Below, in pieces: positions 27,415 to 36,523 of a stretch of 64,000 nt of DNA; positions within the stretch are counted from its first letter, which is position 1, and each line of letters begins with the position of its first letter. The position numbers and the translations under genes were made by a program. The notes under the pieces were generated by a model. It saw nothing but the letters and a program-made list of their open reading frames with translations, did no database searches and was not told the origin of the DNA. Origin of the DNA: Pseudomonas iridis (GTDB taxonomy: Bacteria > Pseudomonadota > Gammaproteobacteria > Pseudomonadales > Pseudomonadaceae); assembly GCF_017980685.1 (NCBI RefSeq), contig NZ_JACXXO010000007.1, forward strand, positions 1-64,000, read 5' to 3'.

Positions 27415-29790
27415 TTGGTAGAGTACGTAGTTTCCCTCGATAAGCTCGGCAAACACGATGTTGAGCATGTGGGGGGCAAGAACGCATCCCTGGGCGAGAT
27501 GATCAGCAACCTGGCGGGTGCCGGTGTGTCGGTCCCCGGCGGCTTTGCCACCACCGCTCAGGCCTATCGCGACTTCCTCGAACTGAGTGGCCTCAACGAC
27601 CAGATCCACCAGGCCCTCGATGCACTCGACGTTGATGACGTCAACGCACTGGCCAAGACCGGCGCGCAGATCCGTCAATGGATCATGGACGCCGAATTCC
27701 CGGAAAAACTCAATACCGAGATCCGCACCGCGTTCGCCACGCTGTCGGCCGGAAACCCTGACATGGCCGTGGCTGTGCGTTCTTCAGCCACAGCCGAAGA
27801 CTTGCCGGACGCGTCCTTCGCCGGTCAGCAGGAAACCTTCCTGAACATCCGTGGCGTGGAAAACGTTATCCGCGCTGCCAAAGAGGTGTTCGCCTCTTTG
27901 TTCAACGACCGTGCGATTTCTTACCGCGTGCATCAGGGCTTCGACCACAAACTGGTCGCCCTGTCTGCCGGCGTACAGCGCATGGTGCGTTCGGAAACCG
28001 GCACCGCCGGCGTGATGTTCACCCTCGACACCGAGTCCGGTTTCCGTGACGTGGTGTTTATCACCGGCGCTTACGGTCTGGGCGAAACCGTCGTTCAAGG
28101 CGCGGTGAACCCGGACGAATTCTATGTCCACAAGGGCACGCTGGAGGCCGGTCGTCCGGCCATCCTGCGTCGCAACCTGGGCAGCAAAGCCATCAAGATG
28201 ATCTACGGCGAAGTCGCCACGGCCGGCAAGTCGGTCAAGACCATCGACGTCGACAAGGCTGATCGCGCGCGCTTCTGCCTGTCCGACGCCGAAGTCAGCG
28301 AGCTGGCCAAGCAGGCGATGATCATCGAGAAGCACTATCAGTGCCCGATGGACATCGAGTGGGCCAAGGACGGTGACGACGGCAAGCTGTACATCGTGCA
28401 GGCGCGTCCGGAAACCGTGAAGAGCCGTACCCAGGCCAACGTCATGGAACGTTACCTGTTGAAAGAAACCGGCACCGTGCTGGTCGAAGGTCGTGCCATC
28501 GGCCAGCGTATTGGTGCCGGTAAAGTGCGGATCATCAAGGACGTGTCCGAGATGGACAAAGTCCAGCCGGGCGACGTACTGGTTTCCGACATGACCGACC
28601 CGGACTGGGAACCGGTAATGAAGCGCGCCAGCGCCATCGTGACCAACCGGGGCGGGCGTACCTGCCACGCGGCGATCATCGCCCGTGAGCTGGGCATTCC
28701 AGCCGTTGTCGGTTGCGGCAACGCCACCCAGTTGCTGAAGGATGGCCAGGGCGTGACCGTGTCCTGTGCTGAAGGCGACACCGGTTACATCTTCGAAGGT
28801 GAACTGGGCTTCGACATCAAGAAGAACTCCGTGGATGCCATGCCTGATCTGCCGTTCAAGATCATGATGAACGTCGGCAACCCGGACCGCGCCTTCGACT
28901 TCGCGCAACTGCCGAACGCCGGTGTGGGCCTGGCCCGTCTGGAATTCATCATCAACCGCATGATCGGCGTGCACCCTAAAGCGCTGCTGAACTACGATGG
29001 CCTGCCACAGGAAATCAAGGACAGCGTCGACAAGCGTATTGCCGGCTACGACGATCCGGTTGGCTTCTATGTCGACAAACTGGTCGAAGGCATCAGCACC
29101 CTGGCAGCAGCGTTCACCCCGAAGAAGGTCATCGTGCGTCTGTCGGACTTCAAGTCCAACGAATACGCCAACCTGATCGGCGGCAAGCTATATGAGCCTG
29201 AAGAAGAAAACCCGATGCTGGGCTTCCGTGGCGCTTCGCGTTACATCAGCGAATCGTTCCGCGATTGCTTCGAACTCGAATGCCGCGCGCTGAAACGCGT
29301 GCGCAACGAGATGGGCCTGACCAACGTCGAAATCATGGTGCCGTTCGTGCGCACCCTCGGCGAAGCCAGTCAGGTTGTTGATCTGCTCGCAGAGAACGGC
29401 CTGAAGCGCGGCGAAAACGGTCTGCGCGTGATCATGATGTGCGAATTGCCATCCAACGCGATTCTGGCTGAAGAGTTCCTCGAGTTCTTCGACGGTTTCT
29501 CGATCGGTTCCAACGACCTGACTCAGTTGACGCTAGGTCTGGATCGGGATTCCGGGATCATCGCGCACCTGTTCGACGAGCGTAATCCAGCCGTCAAGAA
29601 GCTGCTGTCGAACGCCATTCAGGCGTGCAACAAGGCTGGCAAATACATCGGTATCTGCGGTCAGGGCCCTTCCGATCACCCGGATCTGGCTCGCTGGCTG
29701 ATGGAGCAGGGCATCGAAAGCGTGTCGCTGAACCCGGACACCGTGCTGGAAACCTGGTTCTTCCTCGCGGAAGGCCAAGCGCAGGCTTAA
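27415..29790 (+). CDS. ppsA: Phosphoenolpyruvate synthase
   Basis: PpsA makes phosphoenolpyruvate from pyruvate and ATP, giving AMP and phosphate, for gluconeogenesis. The 791-residue protein has the N-terminal ATP-binding domain ([31 protein letters not shown]), the phosphohistidine domain [21 protein letters not shown], and the C-terminal barrel ([34 protein letters not shown]). The start is a TTG at 27415 with GGAGAG just upstream. Its regulatory partner ppsR is divergent. Confidence 0.95.
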   Translation: MVEYVVSLDKLGKHDVEHVGGKNASLGEMISNLAGAGVSVPGGFATTAQAYRDFLELSGLNDQIHQALDALDVDDVNALAKTGAQIRQWIMDAEFPEKLNTEIRTAFATLSAGNPDMAVAVRSSATAEDLPDASFAGQQETFLNIRGVENVIRAAKEVFASLFNDRAISYRVHQGFDHKLVALSAGVQRMVRSETGTAGVMFTLDTESGFRDVVFITGAYGLGETVVQGAVNPDEFYVHKGTLEAGRPAILRRNLGSKAIKMIYGEVATAGKSVKTIDVDKADRARFCLSDAEVSELAKQAMIIEKHYQCPMDIEWAKDGDDGKLYIVQARPETVKSRTQANVMERYLLKETGTVLVEGRAIGQRIGAGKVRIIKDVSEMDKVQPGDVLVSDMTDPDWEPVMKRASAIVTNRGGRTCHAAIIARELGIPAVVGCGNATQLLKDGQGVTVSCAEGDTGYIFEGELGFDIKKNSVDAMPDLPFKIMMNVGNPDRAFDFAQLPNAGVGLARLEFIINRMIGVHPKALLNYDGLPQEIKDSVDKRIAGYDDPVGFYVDKLVEGISTLAAAFTPKKVIVRLSDFKSNEYANLIGGKLYEPEEENPMLGFRGASRYISESFRDCFELECRALKRVRNEMGLTNVEIMVPFVRTLGEASQVVDLLAENGLKRGENGLRVIMMCELPSNAILAEEFLEFFDGFSIGSNDLTQLTLGLDRDSGIIAHLFDERNPAVKKLLSNAIQACNKAGKYIGICGQGPSDHPDLARWLMEQGIESVSLNPDTVLETWFFLAEGQAQA

Positions 29791-29816
29791 CCAATATGTG
29801 AACGGTCCGCGTCCCC

Positions 29817-29907
29817 TGTGGGAGCGAGCCTGCTCGCGAAATCGGATTAACATTCGATATGAATGTTGGCAGATACACCGCTTTCGCGAGCAGGCTCGCT
29901 CCCACAC
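29817..29907. repeat. REP pair (REPIN), family A
   Basis: Inverted copies of TGTGGGAGCGAGCCTGCTCG plus CGAA (29817-29840, 29883-29906) lie between ppsA and the alpha/beta hydrolase gene. The spacer contains a short inverted repeat (ACATTCGATATGAATGT). Confidence 0.9.
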
Positions 29908-29978
29908 GATTCGGTTCTTCAGGTGATTCAAGCAGGGCGAGCGCCTCCGGATGCCGCCCTTTTTTGTGCAAGAGCATT

Positions 29979-30968
29979 ATGCAAAGCAGCAGCAACCTAT
30001 TTCCTGTCGCCCTGATCAGCGCCGAGCGGCGCGGCGATCTGAGCGAAGACGTTTATCGTCTCAAACCCGGCAACAGCCCGGACTGGTCCGTAGAAATCGC
30101 CGTCACCCGTCTGGGTATGGCCGATGAACCGGCGGTGCGCGGTGTGCCGGTCATCCTGTTGCACGGCAGTTTTTCCAACCGACGCTTCTGGTTCTCGCCC
30201 AAAGGTCTGGGGCTCGGCGCTTATCTGGCGCGGCTGGGCTTCGACGTGTGGATTCCGGAGATGCGCGGTCACGGTTTATCGCAGCGCAACGAGGATTACC
30301 GCAGGAACCGTGTCGCCGACTACGCCAGGTACGATTTGCCGGCAATCGCCGCATTCGTGCGTGAGCAGAGCGGGCAGGTACCGCACTGGATCGGCCATTC
30401 GCTGGGCGGCATTACCTTGGCGGCGGCTCTTGGTGGCGAGTATCTGGGCGAACCCGCTGTGGCGTCGGCAGCGTTTTTTGGCACTCAGGTCAGCCGTACT
30501 TACTGGCCGCTGAAGATTCCGCCGGTTGAATGGAGCGGTCGCTTCATTCTCAAGCATTTCGCGCAGTTGTCGGGCTCACGTCTCAAACGCGGACCGGAAG
30601 ACGAGCCCATCGGCCTGGCCATCGAGAGCATGCGCTGGTACGGCCTGTTCGGCCGGTTTGGTGACAAGGACAAAGATTGGTGGGCCGGTCTGGCTGATGT
30701 TCAGGTGCCAGTGCTGGCGGTGAGTGCGGCCGGGGATCATCAGGATCCTGAGTGGGCTTGTCGCAAACTGTTCGAGCAGATTGGCTCTGAGCACAAGCAG
30801 TTCATCAATCTGGGGCGCGAGCAGGGCTTCAACGAGAATTTCGGCCATGTCGAAATGTTGGTAAGCAAGGCTGCACAGGCACAAGTATGGCCACTGGTGG
30901 CGCGCTGGTTGAACGATCAGCAGACCCCGTTGCTGGGCGAGAAGCCGGATCTGGCGGCTGCAGTCTGA
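29979..30968 (+). CDS. Alpha/beta-fold hydrolase
   Basis: A 329-residue alpha/beta hydrolase. The oxyanion segment LLHGSFSNRRFW, the nucleophile elbow GHSLGG, an acid in VSAAGDHQDPEW and the late histidine in NENFGHVEM fit a Ser-Asp-His triad. No signal peptide is evident from the chosen ATG at 29979; upstream codons run through the REP pair and are excluded. The substrate is unknown; an esterase lies at the same place in the conserved Pseudomonas gene order. Confidence 0.82.
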   Translation: MQSSSNLFPVALISAERRGDLSEDVYRLKPGNSPDWSVEIAVTRLGMADEPAVRGVPVILLHGSFSNRRFWFSPKGLGLGAYLARLGFDVWIPEMRGHGLSQRNEDYRRNRVADYARYDLPAIAAFVREQSGQVPHWIGHSLGGITLAAALGGEYLGEPAVASAAFFGTQVSRTYWPLKIPPVEWSGRFILKHFAQLSGSRLKRGPEDEPIGLAIESMRWYGLFGRFGDKDKDWWAGLADVQVPVLAVSAAGDHQDPEWACRKLFEQIGSEHKQFINLGREQGFNENFGHVEMLVSKAAQAQVWPLVARWLNDQQTPLLGEKPDLAAAV

Positions 30969-31196
30969 GTCGCGAGGCGCAGAAGAGGCCATTTCGTTCG
31001 GGGCGGCTTGCGGCTAAGATATGACGCATTGTGCGGTTCTGGTCATATTTAGTGGCTGATTTGCTATTAAGTATTCAGCGTTTGTTCAGGTTCGCTCAGC
31101 GAGCATTGTATGAACTAAGGTAAACAGCGACTGCCGGAACTCGTCTCACAAGAGTGCGTCATCCTTGATCGTCTTCCTTTTTACAGGAGTTTTTCG

Positions 31197-31688
31197 ATGA
31201 ACCATTACCTCACGCCTGACCTGTGCGATGCCTATCCGGAGCTGGTCCAGGTGCTGGAACCGATGTTCAGCAATTTCGGCGGACGTGATTCGTTCGGCGG
31301 CGAAATCGTGACCATCAAATGTTTCGAAGACAACTCGCTGGTCAAGGAGCAGGTCGAGCTCAAAGGGAATGGCAAGGTACTGGTGGTCGACGGTGGTGGT
31401 TCGCTGCGTCATGCCCTGCTGGGGGACATGCTGGCCGAGAAAGCCGCGAAAAACGGTTGGGAAGGGCTGGTGATCTACGGTTGCATCCGCGACGTCGATA
31501 TCATCGCGCAGACCGATCTGGGCGTGCAGGCCCTTGCTAGTCACCCGAGGAAGTCCAACAGGCGCGGGCTCGGCGACCTTGACGTTCCAGTAACTTTTGC
31601 CGGTGTGACGTTCCACCCGGGCCACTACATTTATGCGGACAACAACGGCGTAATCATCTCGCCGAGTCCGCTGAAGATGCCTGAATAA
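31197..31688 (+). CDS. rraA: Ribonuclease E activity regulator RraA family
   Basis: The 163-residue protein matches the RraA family: [55 protein letters not shown] and a C-terminal [16 protein letters not shown]. RraA in E. coli binds RNase E and lowers its activity; related proteins act as 4-hydroxy-4-methyl-2-oxoglutarate aldolases, so the name does not settle the biochemical role. ACAGGAG lies before the ATG. The gap 30969-31196 upstream holds no other gene. Confidence 0.9.
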   Translation: MNHYLTPDLCDAYPELVQVLEPMFSNFGGRDSFGGEIVTIKCFEDNSLVKEQVELKGNGKVLVVDGGGSLRHALLGDMLAEKAAKNGWEGLVIYGCIRDVDIIAQTDLGVQALASHPRKSNRRGLGDLDVPVTFAGVTFHPGHYIYADNNGVIISPSPLKMPE

Positions 31689-31709
31689 GCTTTTGACAAA
31701 GGGATGAGG

Positions 31710-32705
31710 ATGTTCGAGGAAGAAAACGCGCAATGGGGGCTGGTGCATGCCCTGGTGCTGGACGGTAGAGGCGGTGCGCGTTCGATAGCCCGGACTGAGC
31801 TCGACGATTTGCAGCTACAGGCTCATGAAAGTCTGTGGCTGCACTGGGATCGCAGTCATCCGCAAACGCAGACCTGGCTGCGCAAATCCAGTGGCCTGAA
31901 CGAATTCACCTGCGACTTGCTGCTGGAAGAGAACACTCGACCGCGCCTGTTGCCGTTGCCGGATTCCGAGTTGTTGCTGTTTTTGCGCGGCGTCAACCTT
32001 AATCCGGGTGCCGAGCCGGAAGACATGGTCTCGGTGCGGATTTTCGCGTCTGCCCAGCGCGTTATTTCCCTGCGTTTGCGCCCTTTGCGCGCCACGGATG
32101 AACTGCTGACGATTCTGGCGGAGGGCAAAGGCCCGAAAACGTCCTCAGAGCTGATCCTTTATCTGGCGCAATTCCTCACTAATAAAGTGCAGGATCTGGT
32201 CACTTGCCTCTCGGAAATCGCCGATGAGGAAGAAGAAAAGATGGATGCCGACGAACGGTATACCCCAGAGCACGGATCGATTTTGCACATCCGTCGCAGG
32301 GCGGCCGGACTGAAGCGGTTCCTCGCTCCACAACGGGATATTTTCGGCCAGATGACGCGGATAAAGCTGCCGTGGTTTGTCGATGATGATGCCGATTACT
32401 GGAACGAGTTGAACAACAGCCTGACCCGCTATCTGGAAGAACTCGAATTGACCCGAGAGCGCGTGGGGCTTGTCCTGGAGGCAGAAGACCGGCGTTTGAG
32501 CGTGCGCATGAATCGCACGATGTACCGCTTCGGGATCATCACCTGCATCTTTTTGCCAATGAGTTTTATCACGGGGCTGTTGGGTATAAATGTTGGCGGA
32601 ATTCCGTTCGCGAGCAGCCCTTATGGTTTCCTGATCGCCTGCTTGACGGTGCTCGCCATGGCCTTCGGCCAATGGTGGTTATTCCGTCGTTTGCGCTGGG
32701 TTTGA
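31710..32705 (+). CDS. cmaX: CorA/ZntB-type metal ion transporter CmaX
   Basis: A 331-residue 2-TM-GxN protein. A long cytoplasmic part rich in coiled helices is followed by two C-terminal helices (MYRFGIITCIFLPMSFITGLLG and a last FLIACLTVLAMAFGQWW), with the loop GINVGG carrying the family's G-(I/M)-N signature. It likely forms a pentameric divalent-cation channel or exporter. Gene order to crfX, cmpX, sigX and oprF identifies it as the cmaX gene of Pseudomonas. The ATG at 31710 has AAGGG six bases upstream; ATG 31704 is an alternative. Confidence 0.85.
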   Translation: MFEEENAQWGLVHALVLDGRGGARSIARTELDDLQLQAHESLWLHWDRSHPQTQTWLRKSSGLNEFTCDLLLEENTRPRLLPLPDSELLLFLRGVNLNPGAEPEDMVSVRIFASAQRVISLRLRPLRATDELLTILAEGKGPKTSSELILYLAQFLTNKVQDLVTCLSEIADEEEEKMDADERYTPEHGSILHIRRRAAGLKRFLAPQRDIFGQMTRIKLPWFVDDDADYWNELNNSLTRYLEELELTRERVGLVLEAEDRRLSVRMNRTMYRFGIITCIFLPMSFITGLLGINVGGIPFASSPYGFLIACLTVLAMAFGQWWLFRRLRWV

Positions 32706-32768
32706 ACATGGCGCATGTGACCCGACCAAATTTGCCCGCGTCTTTCACAGACATCACGAGAGGTGCGT

Positions 32769-33017
32769 ATGCACGATCCGTTTGAACAGTCTTTGCGCGA
32801 CATGCTCAACGCCTCGCCGTCCAGCCGTGACGACGATGCGTGTCTGGGCCGCGTACTCAAAACCGCCAACCGCCAGGTCGGCGCCGGCGATCTGTTCAGC
32901 CTGCTGGGCCGCTGGCTGCCCGCGCTGATGATCGCCCTGAATAACGGATCGGCCCATGTCTCGCCGGTTTCCCGTCTTCGTAAACCTACCGCTCGCACTG
33001 CTGATAAGGCTGATTGA
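32769..33017 (+). CDS. crfX: Small protein CrfX of the cmaX-crfX-cmpX operon
   Basis: An 82-residue protein with no recognised domain: an acidic N-terminus (MHDPFEQSLRDML), a hydrophobic stretch in the middle (LFSLLGRWLPALMIALNNG) and a basic tail. The name rests on position between cmaX and cmpX, a fixed order in Pseudomonas. GAGAGG lies six bases before the ATG at 32769. Mutants in this operon alter SigX activity in P. aeruginosa, but the molecular function of CrfX is unknown. The stop lies just before the cmpX ATG. Confidence 0.8.
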   Translation: MHDPFEQSLRDMLNASPSSRDDDACLGRVLKTANRQVGAGDLFSLLGRWLPALMIALNNGSAHVSPVSRLRKPTARTADKAD

Positions 33018-33019
33018 AT

Positions 33020-33844
33020 ATGGAACTTGATCTCTGGACTCAGAGCCTCGTCACTGCAATGACTGCGTTGTGGACCAAAGTCGCCAACTTCATCCCGAAC
33101 CTGTTCGGCGCACTGGTGGTGCTGCTGTTGGGTTTCGTCGTGGCCAAGCTGCTCGATACCTTGCTGTCCAAACTGCTCGCCAAATTGGGCCTCGATCGCC
33201 TGATGGGCGGCACCGGACTGACCAAGTTGCTGTCGCGCGCCGGGCTTCAGGTGCCGATCTCGACACTGATCGGCAAGATCTTTTACTGGTTCGTTCTGCT
33301 TATTTTTCTCGTTTCTGCAGCAGAATCCCTTGGCCTTGAGAGAGTTTCAGCTACGCTCGATATGCTGGCGCTGTATTTGCCGAAAGTATTTGGCGCAGCC
33401 TTGGTGTTGCTGGTGGGTGTTTTGCTCGCGCAACTGGCCAATGGGCTGGTGCGCGGGGCGGCAGAAGGCGTAGGCCTGGACTACGCTTCGGGGCTGGGGC
33501 GAATCGCTCAGGGTCTGGTGATCATCATCAGCATCTCGGTCGCGATCAGCCAGCTTGAGGTCAAGACCGACCTGCTGAACCATGTGATTGTCATCGTATT
33601 GATTACCGTTGGTCTGGCGGTTGCGCTGGCCATGGGGTTGGGAAGCCGGGAAATTGCCGGTCAGATTCTTGCGGGAATCTATGTGCGTGAGTTGTATCAG
33701 GTTGGGCAACAAGTGCGTGTTGGCGAGGTCGAAGGCCAGATCGAAGAGATCGGCACGGTTAAAACCACATTGCTGACCGATGAGGGTGAGCTAGTCTCTC
33801 TTTCCAATCGGATCCTGCTGGAACAGCATGTGAGTAGCCGCTAA
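33020..33844 (+). CDS. cmpX: MscS-like mechanosensitive channel protein CmpX
   Basis: The 274-residue membrane protein has about five helices, starting with FGALVVLLLGFVVAKLLDTLLSKLL. It has a pore-lining-like segment (VIVIVLITVGLAVALAMGLGSREIAGQILAGIYVREL) and a short beta domain (GQQVRVGEVEGQIEEIGTVKTTLLTDEGE) of the MscS family. CmpX influences SigX activity and envelope stress in P. aeruginosa. I chose ATG 33020; a TTG two codons upstream overlaps the crfX stop. It lies directly upstream of sigX. Confidence 0.88.
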   Translation: MELDLWTQSLVTAMTALWTKVANFIPNLFGALVVLLLGFVVAKLLDTLLSKLLAKLGLDRLMGGTGLTKLLSRAGLQVPISTLIGKIFYWFVLLIFLVSAAESLGLERVSATLDMLALYLPKVFGAALVLLVGVLLAQLANGLVRGAAEGVGLDYASGLGRIAQGLVIIISISVAISQLEVKTDLLNHVIVIVLITVGLAVALAMGLGSREIAGQILAGIYVRELYQVGQQVRVGEVEGQIEEIGTVKTTLLTDEGELVSLSNRILLEQHVSSR

Positions 33845-33868
33845 TCCGGCAAACCCTGCTAATGTATG

Positions 33869-33904
33869 CCGCCGCGAAATGCCAGCTTAGGCTGGTTGCG
33901 GCGG
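33869..33904 (+). promoter_or_regulatory. Strong hairpin in the sigX leader
   Basis: CCGCCGC and GCGGCGG pair around an inner GCCAGC-TTAG-GCTGGT stem. There is no T run, so it is not a standard terminator. It ends 30 bases before the TTG start of sigX, which has no clear ribosome-binding site. Confidence 0.6.
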
Positions 33905-33934
33905 ACATTGACCTGACTGTCGGCACGACTTGTT

Positions 33935-34525
33935 TTGAATAAAGCCCAAACGCTATCTACGCGCTACGACCCCCGCGAGCTCTCTGATGAGGAGTTGGTC
34001 GCGCGCTCGCATACCGAGCTGTTTCACGTGACGCGCGCCTATGAAGAACTGATGCGGCGTTACCAGCGAACATTATTTAACGTCTGCGCGAGATATCTTG
34101 GGAACGATCGCGATGCAGACGATGTCTGTCAGGAAGTGATGTTGAAGGTGTTGTATGGCTTGAAGAATTTCGAGGGGAAATCGAAGTTCAAAACCTGGCT
34201 GTACAGCATCACTTACAACGAATGCATCACGCAGTATCGGAAAGAACGGCGAAAGCGTCGCTTGATGGACGCATTGAGTCTTGACCCCCTTGAGGAAGCG
34301 TCCGAAGAAAAGGCGCCAAAACCCGAGGACAAGGGCGGGCTTGATCGCTGGCTGGTGTATGTGAACCCGATTGACCGCGAAATTCTGGTGCTACGATTTG
34401 TCGCAGAGCTGGAGTTTCAGGAGATCGCAGACATCATGCACATGGGTTTGAGTGCTACAAAAATGCGGTACAAACGCGCTCTAGATAAATTGCGTGAGAA
34501 ATTTGCAGGCATTGCTGAAACTTAG
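33935..34525 (+). CDS. sigX: ECF sigma factor SigX
   Basis: SigX is the extracytoplasmic-function sigma factor controlling oprF and membrane fluidity genes in Pseudomonas. The 196-residue protein has region 2 (EELMRRYQRTLFNVCARYLGNDRDADDVCQEVMLKVLYG, KFKTWLYSITYNECI) and region 4 (PIDREILVLRFVAELEFQEIADIMHMGLSATKMRYKRALDKLR). It begins at a TTG (33935), giving MNKAQTLSTRYDPREL, which agrees with the P. aeruginosa protein as I recall it. No anti-sigma gene follows; regulation is thought to involve the upstream cmaX-crfX-cmpX genes. oprF follows. Confidence 0.93.
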   Translation: MNKAQTLSTRYDPRELSDEELVARSHTELFHVTRAYEELMRRYQRTLFNVCARYLGNDRDADDVCQEVMLKVLYGLKNFEGKSKFKTWLYSITYNECITQYRKERRKRRLMDALSLDPLEEASEEKAPKPEDKGGLDRWLVYVNPIDREILVLRFVAELEFQEIADIMHMGLSATKMRYKRALDKLREKFAGIAET

Positions 34526-34632
34526 TTCAGCGCAAATACCTCTTACGTGTAGGCAAGTTCTGATAGACTTGCCGCCGAGTTGTCCCCCGGTTTGCGGGAC
34601 TGCTTCACAATCACCAGATGGGGATTTAACGG
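34526..34632 (+). promoter_or_regulatory. sigX-oprF intergenic region, oprF promoter region
   Basis: The gap holds a GGCAAGT/ACTTGCC hairpin (34552-34573) and the oprF leader with a GGGGAT before the ATG. SigX-dependent transcription of oprF starts in this gap in P. aeruginosa and P. fluorescens; I could not assign the exact hexamers here. Confidence 0.45.
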
Positions 34633-35667
34633 ATGAAACTGAAAAACACCTTGGGCTTGGCCATTGGTTCTCTTATTGCTGCCACTTCGTTCGGCGCTCT
34701 GGCACAAGGCCAAGGCGCAGTTGAAATCGAAGGCTTCGCTAAGAAAGAACAATTCGACAGCGCTCGTAACTTCAAGAACAACGGCAACCTGTTCGGCGGC
34801 TCGATCGGTTACTTCCTGACCGACGACGTTGAACTGCGTCTGGGCTACGACGAAGTGCACAACGTACGTGCCGACGACGGCAAGAACGTAAAAGGCGCTA
34901 ACACCGCTCTGGACGCTCTGTACCACTTCAACAACCCGGGCGACATGCTGCGTCCGTACGTTTCGGCCGGTTTCTCTGACCAGAGCATCGACCAGAACGG
35001 TTCGAACGGTCGTAACCGTTCCACCTTCGCCAACGTTGGCGGCGGTGCCAAGCTGTACTTCACTGACAACTTCTACGCCCGTGCTGGCGTTGAAGCTCAG
35101 TACAACATCGACCAAGGCGACACCGAGTGGGCTCCAAGCGTCGGTATCGGTGTGAACTTCGGTGGCGGCTCCAAGCCTGCTGCTGCTCCAGTTCCAGCAC
35201 CAGCTGAAGTCTGCTCCGACAGCGACAACGATGGCGTTTGCGACAACGTTGACAAGTGCCCAGACACCCCAGCCAACGTAACTGTTGACGCTGACGGCTG
35301 CCCGGCAGTTGCTGAAGTTGTTCGTGTTGAGCTGGACGTTAAATTTGACTTCGACAAATCTGTTGTTAAAACCAACAGCTACGGCGATATCAAAAACCTG
35401 GCTGACTTCATGAAGCAGTACCCATCCACCACCACTACTGTTGAAGGTCACACTGACTCCGTCGGTCCTGACGCTTACAACCAGAAACTGTCCGAGCGTC
35501 GTGCAAACGCCGTTAAGCAAGTTCTGACCAACCAGTACGGTGTTGAATCGTCCCGCGTTCAGTCTGTTGGCTACGGCGAATCCCGCCCAGTTGCTGACAA
35601 CAAAACTGAAGCTGGCCGCGCTGTAAACCGTCGCGTAGAAGCGCAGGTTGAAGCTCAAGCTAAGTAA
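34633..35667 (+). CDS. oprF: Major outer-membrane porin OprF
   Basis: OprF is the major structural porin that ties the outer membrane to peptidoglycan. The 344-residue precursor has the signal peptide MKLKNTLGLAIGSLIAATSF to ALA, an eight-strand beta-barrel to about residue 180, a Pro/Ala hinge (KPAAAPVPAPAE), a cysteine loop region (CSDSDNDGVCDNVDKCPDTP, then a further Cys), and an OmpA-like domain with VEGHTDSVGPDAYNQKLSERRA binding meso-diaminopimelate. Codon use is strongly biased (AAC, GGC, CTG, GTT), as expected for an abundant protein. Confidence 0.97.
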   Translation: MKLKNTLGLAIGSLIAATSFGALAQGQGAVEIEGFAKKEQFDSARNFKNNGNLFGGSIGYFLTDDVELRLGYDEVHNVRADDGKNVKGANTALDALYHFNNPGDMLRPYVSAGFSDQSIDQNGSNGRNRSTFANVGGGAKLYFTDNFYARAGVEAQYNIDQGDTEWAPSVGIGVNFGGGSKPAAAPVPAPAEVCSDSDNDGVCDNVDKCPDTPANVTVDADGCPAVAEVVRVELDVKFDFDKSVVKTNSYGDIKNLADFMKQYPSTTTTVEGHTDSVGPDAYNQKLSERRANAVKQVLTNQYGVESSRVQSVGYGESRPVADNKTEAGRAVNRRVEAQVEAQAK

Positions 35668-35682
35668 TTAGCTGCCGCTCTG

Positions 35683-35715
35683 AGAAAAGCCCGGCTTAGG
35701 CCGGGCTTTTCTTTG
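35683..35715 (+). terminator. Rho-independent terminator of oprF
   Basis: GAAAAGCCCGGC-TTAG-GCCGGGCTTTTC is a perfect stem ending in T residues, 16 bases after the oprF stop. The A-rich left arm would also let it work for the converging cobA transcript. Confidence 0.92.
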
Positions 35716-35741
35716 TCTGCGATTTGGTAAAGCGCCAGCGC

Positions 35742-36509
35742 TTACAAGGCGCAAGCACTCCCAATGTAGGCGCTGCCGAAGGCTGCGATCTGTTGATCTT
35801 GCGCAACAGCAGCAACAGCACCAATGACCAATATCGCCGGGCTCTTCAATTCAAAGACGCTGGCGTCCGCTTCCATCGCCATCAAATCACTGCGGCACTC
35901 GCGCTGATGCGGCAGCGAGGCGTTTTCGATCATCGCTACCGGCATATCCTTCGCCATCCCGCCCGCCAACAATTGCTCACGAATCTCGCCAAGCTTGGCC
36001 ACACCCATGTAGATCACCAGCGTTGTCCCGCCTTGCGCCAGTGCCTGCCAATTTAATTGGCTGTCATCCTGCGTATGCGCAGTCACCAGCGTCACGCCGC
36101 GCGCGACACCGCGCAGGGTCAGGGGGATATCGCACTGCGTCGCACCGGCCAGCCCGGCAGTGATGCCGTTGACCAACTCGACCTCGACGCCACGCTCGCG
36201 TAACCACTGAGCCTCTTCACCGCCACGACCGAAGATGCACGGATCACCGCCCTTGAGCCGCACCACGCATTTGCCGTGACGGGCGTAGCGCAGCATCAGA
36301 CGATGGATGAAGGCCTGCGGCGTCGAGCGGCAGCCACCGCGCTTGCCCACCGCAATGATTCGCGCGGCGGGGCAGTGTTCCAGCACTGCGTCGTTGACCA
36401 GGTCATCGATCATCACCACATCGGCTTCACGCAAGGCGCGCACGGCTTTAAGGGTCAACAGTTCCGGATCACCAGGGCCAGCGCCCACCAACCAGACTTT
36501 CGCATTCAT
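35742..36509 (-). CDS. cobA: Uroporphyrinogen-III C-methyltransferase
   Basis: CobA adds two methyl groups to uroporphyrinogen III to make precorrin-2, feeding siroheme for the nitrite reductase encoded in the same operon. The 255-residue protein has VWLVGAGPGDPELLTLKA at the N-terminus, VVRLKGGDPCIFGRGGEEA, and GITAGLAGATQCDIPLT. Last gene of nirB-nirD-nasC-cobA, 14 bases after nasC. I chose ATG 36509 with GAGGGAAG upstream. The last 12 or so residues (IAAFGSAYIGSACAL) are encoded by a REP sequence, so the natural C-terminus has been replaced or extended. Confidence 0.92.
   Translation of the reverse strand: MNAKVWLVGAGPGDPELLTLKAVRALREADVVMIDDLVNDAVLEHCPAARIIAVGKRGGCRSTPQAFIHRLMLRYARHGKCVVRLKGGDPCIFGRGGEEAQWLRERGVEVELVNGITAGLAGATQCDIPLTLRGVARGVTLVTAHTQDDSQLNWQALAQGGTTLVIYMGVAKLGEIREQLLAGGMAKDMPVAMIENASLPHQRECRSDLMAMEADASVFELKSPAILVIGAVAAVAQDQQIAAFGSAYIGSACAL
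35765..35801. repeat. Single REP, family C variant, inside the 3' end of cobA
   Basis: TGTAGGCGCTGCCGAAGGCT plus GCGATCTGTTGATCTTG matches the family C REP with small changes. It is unpaired and lies within the coding frame of cobA. Confidence 0.75.
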
Positions 36510-36523
36510 GGTGTCTTCCCTCA

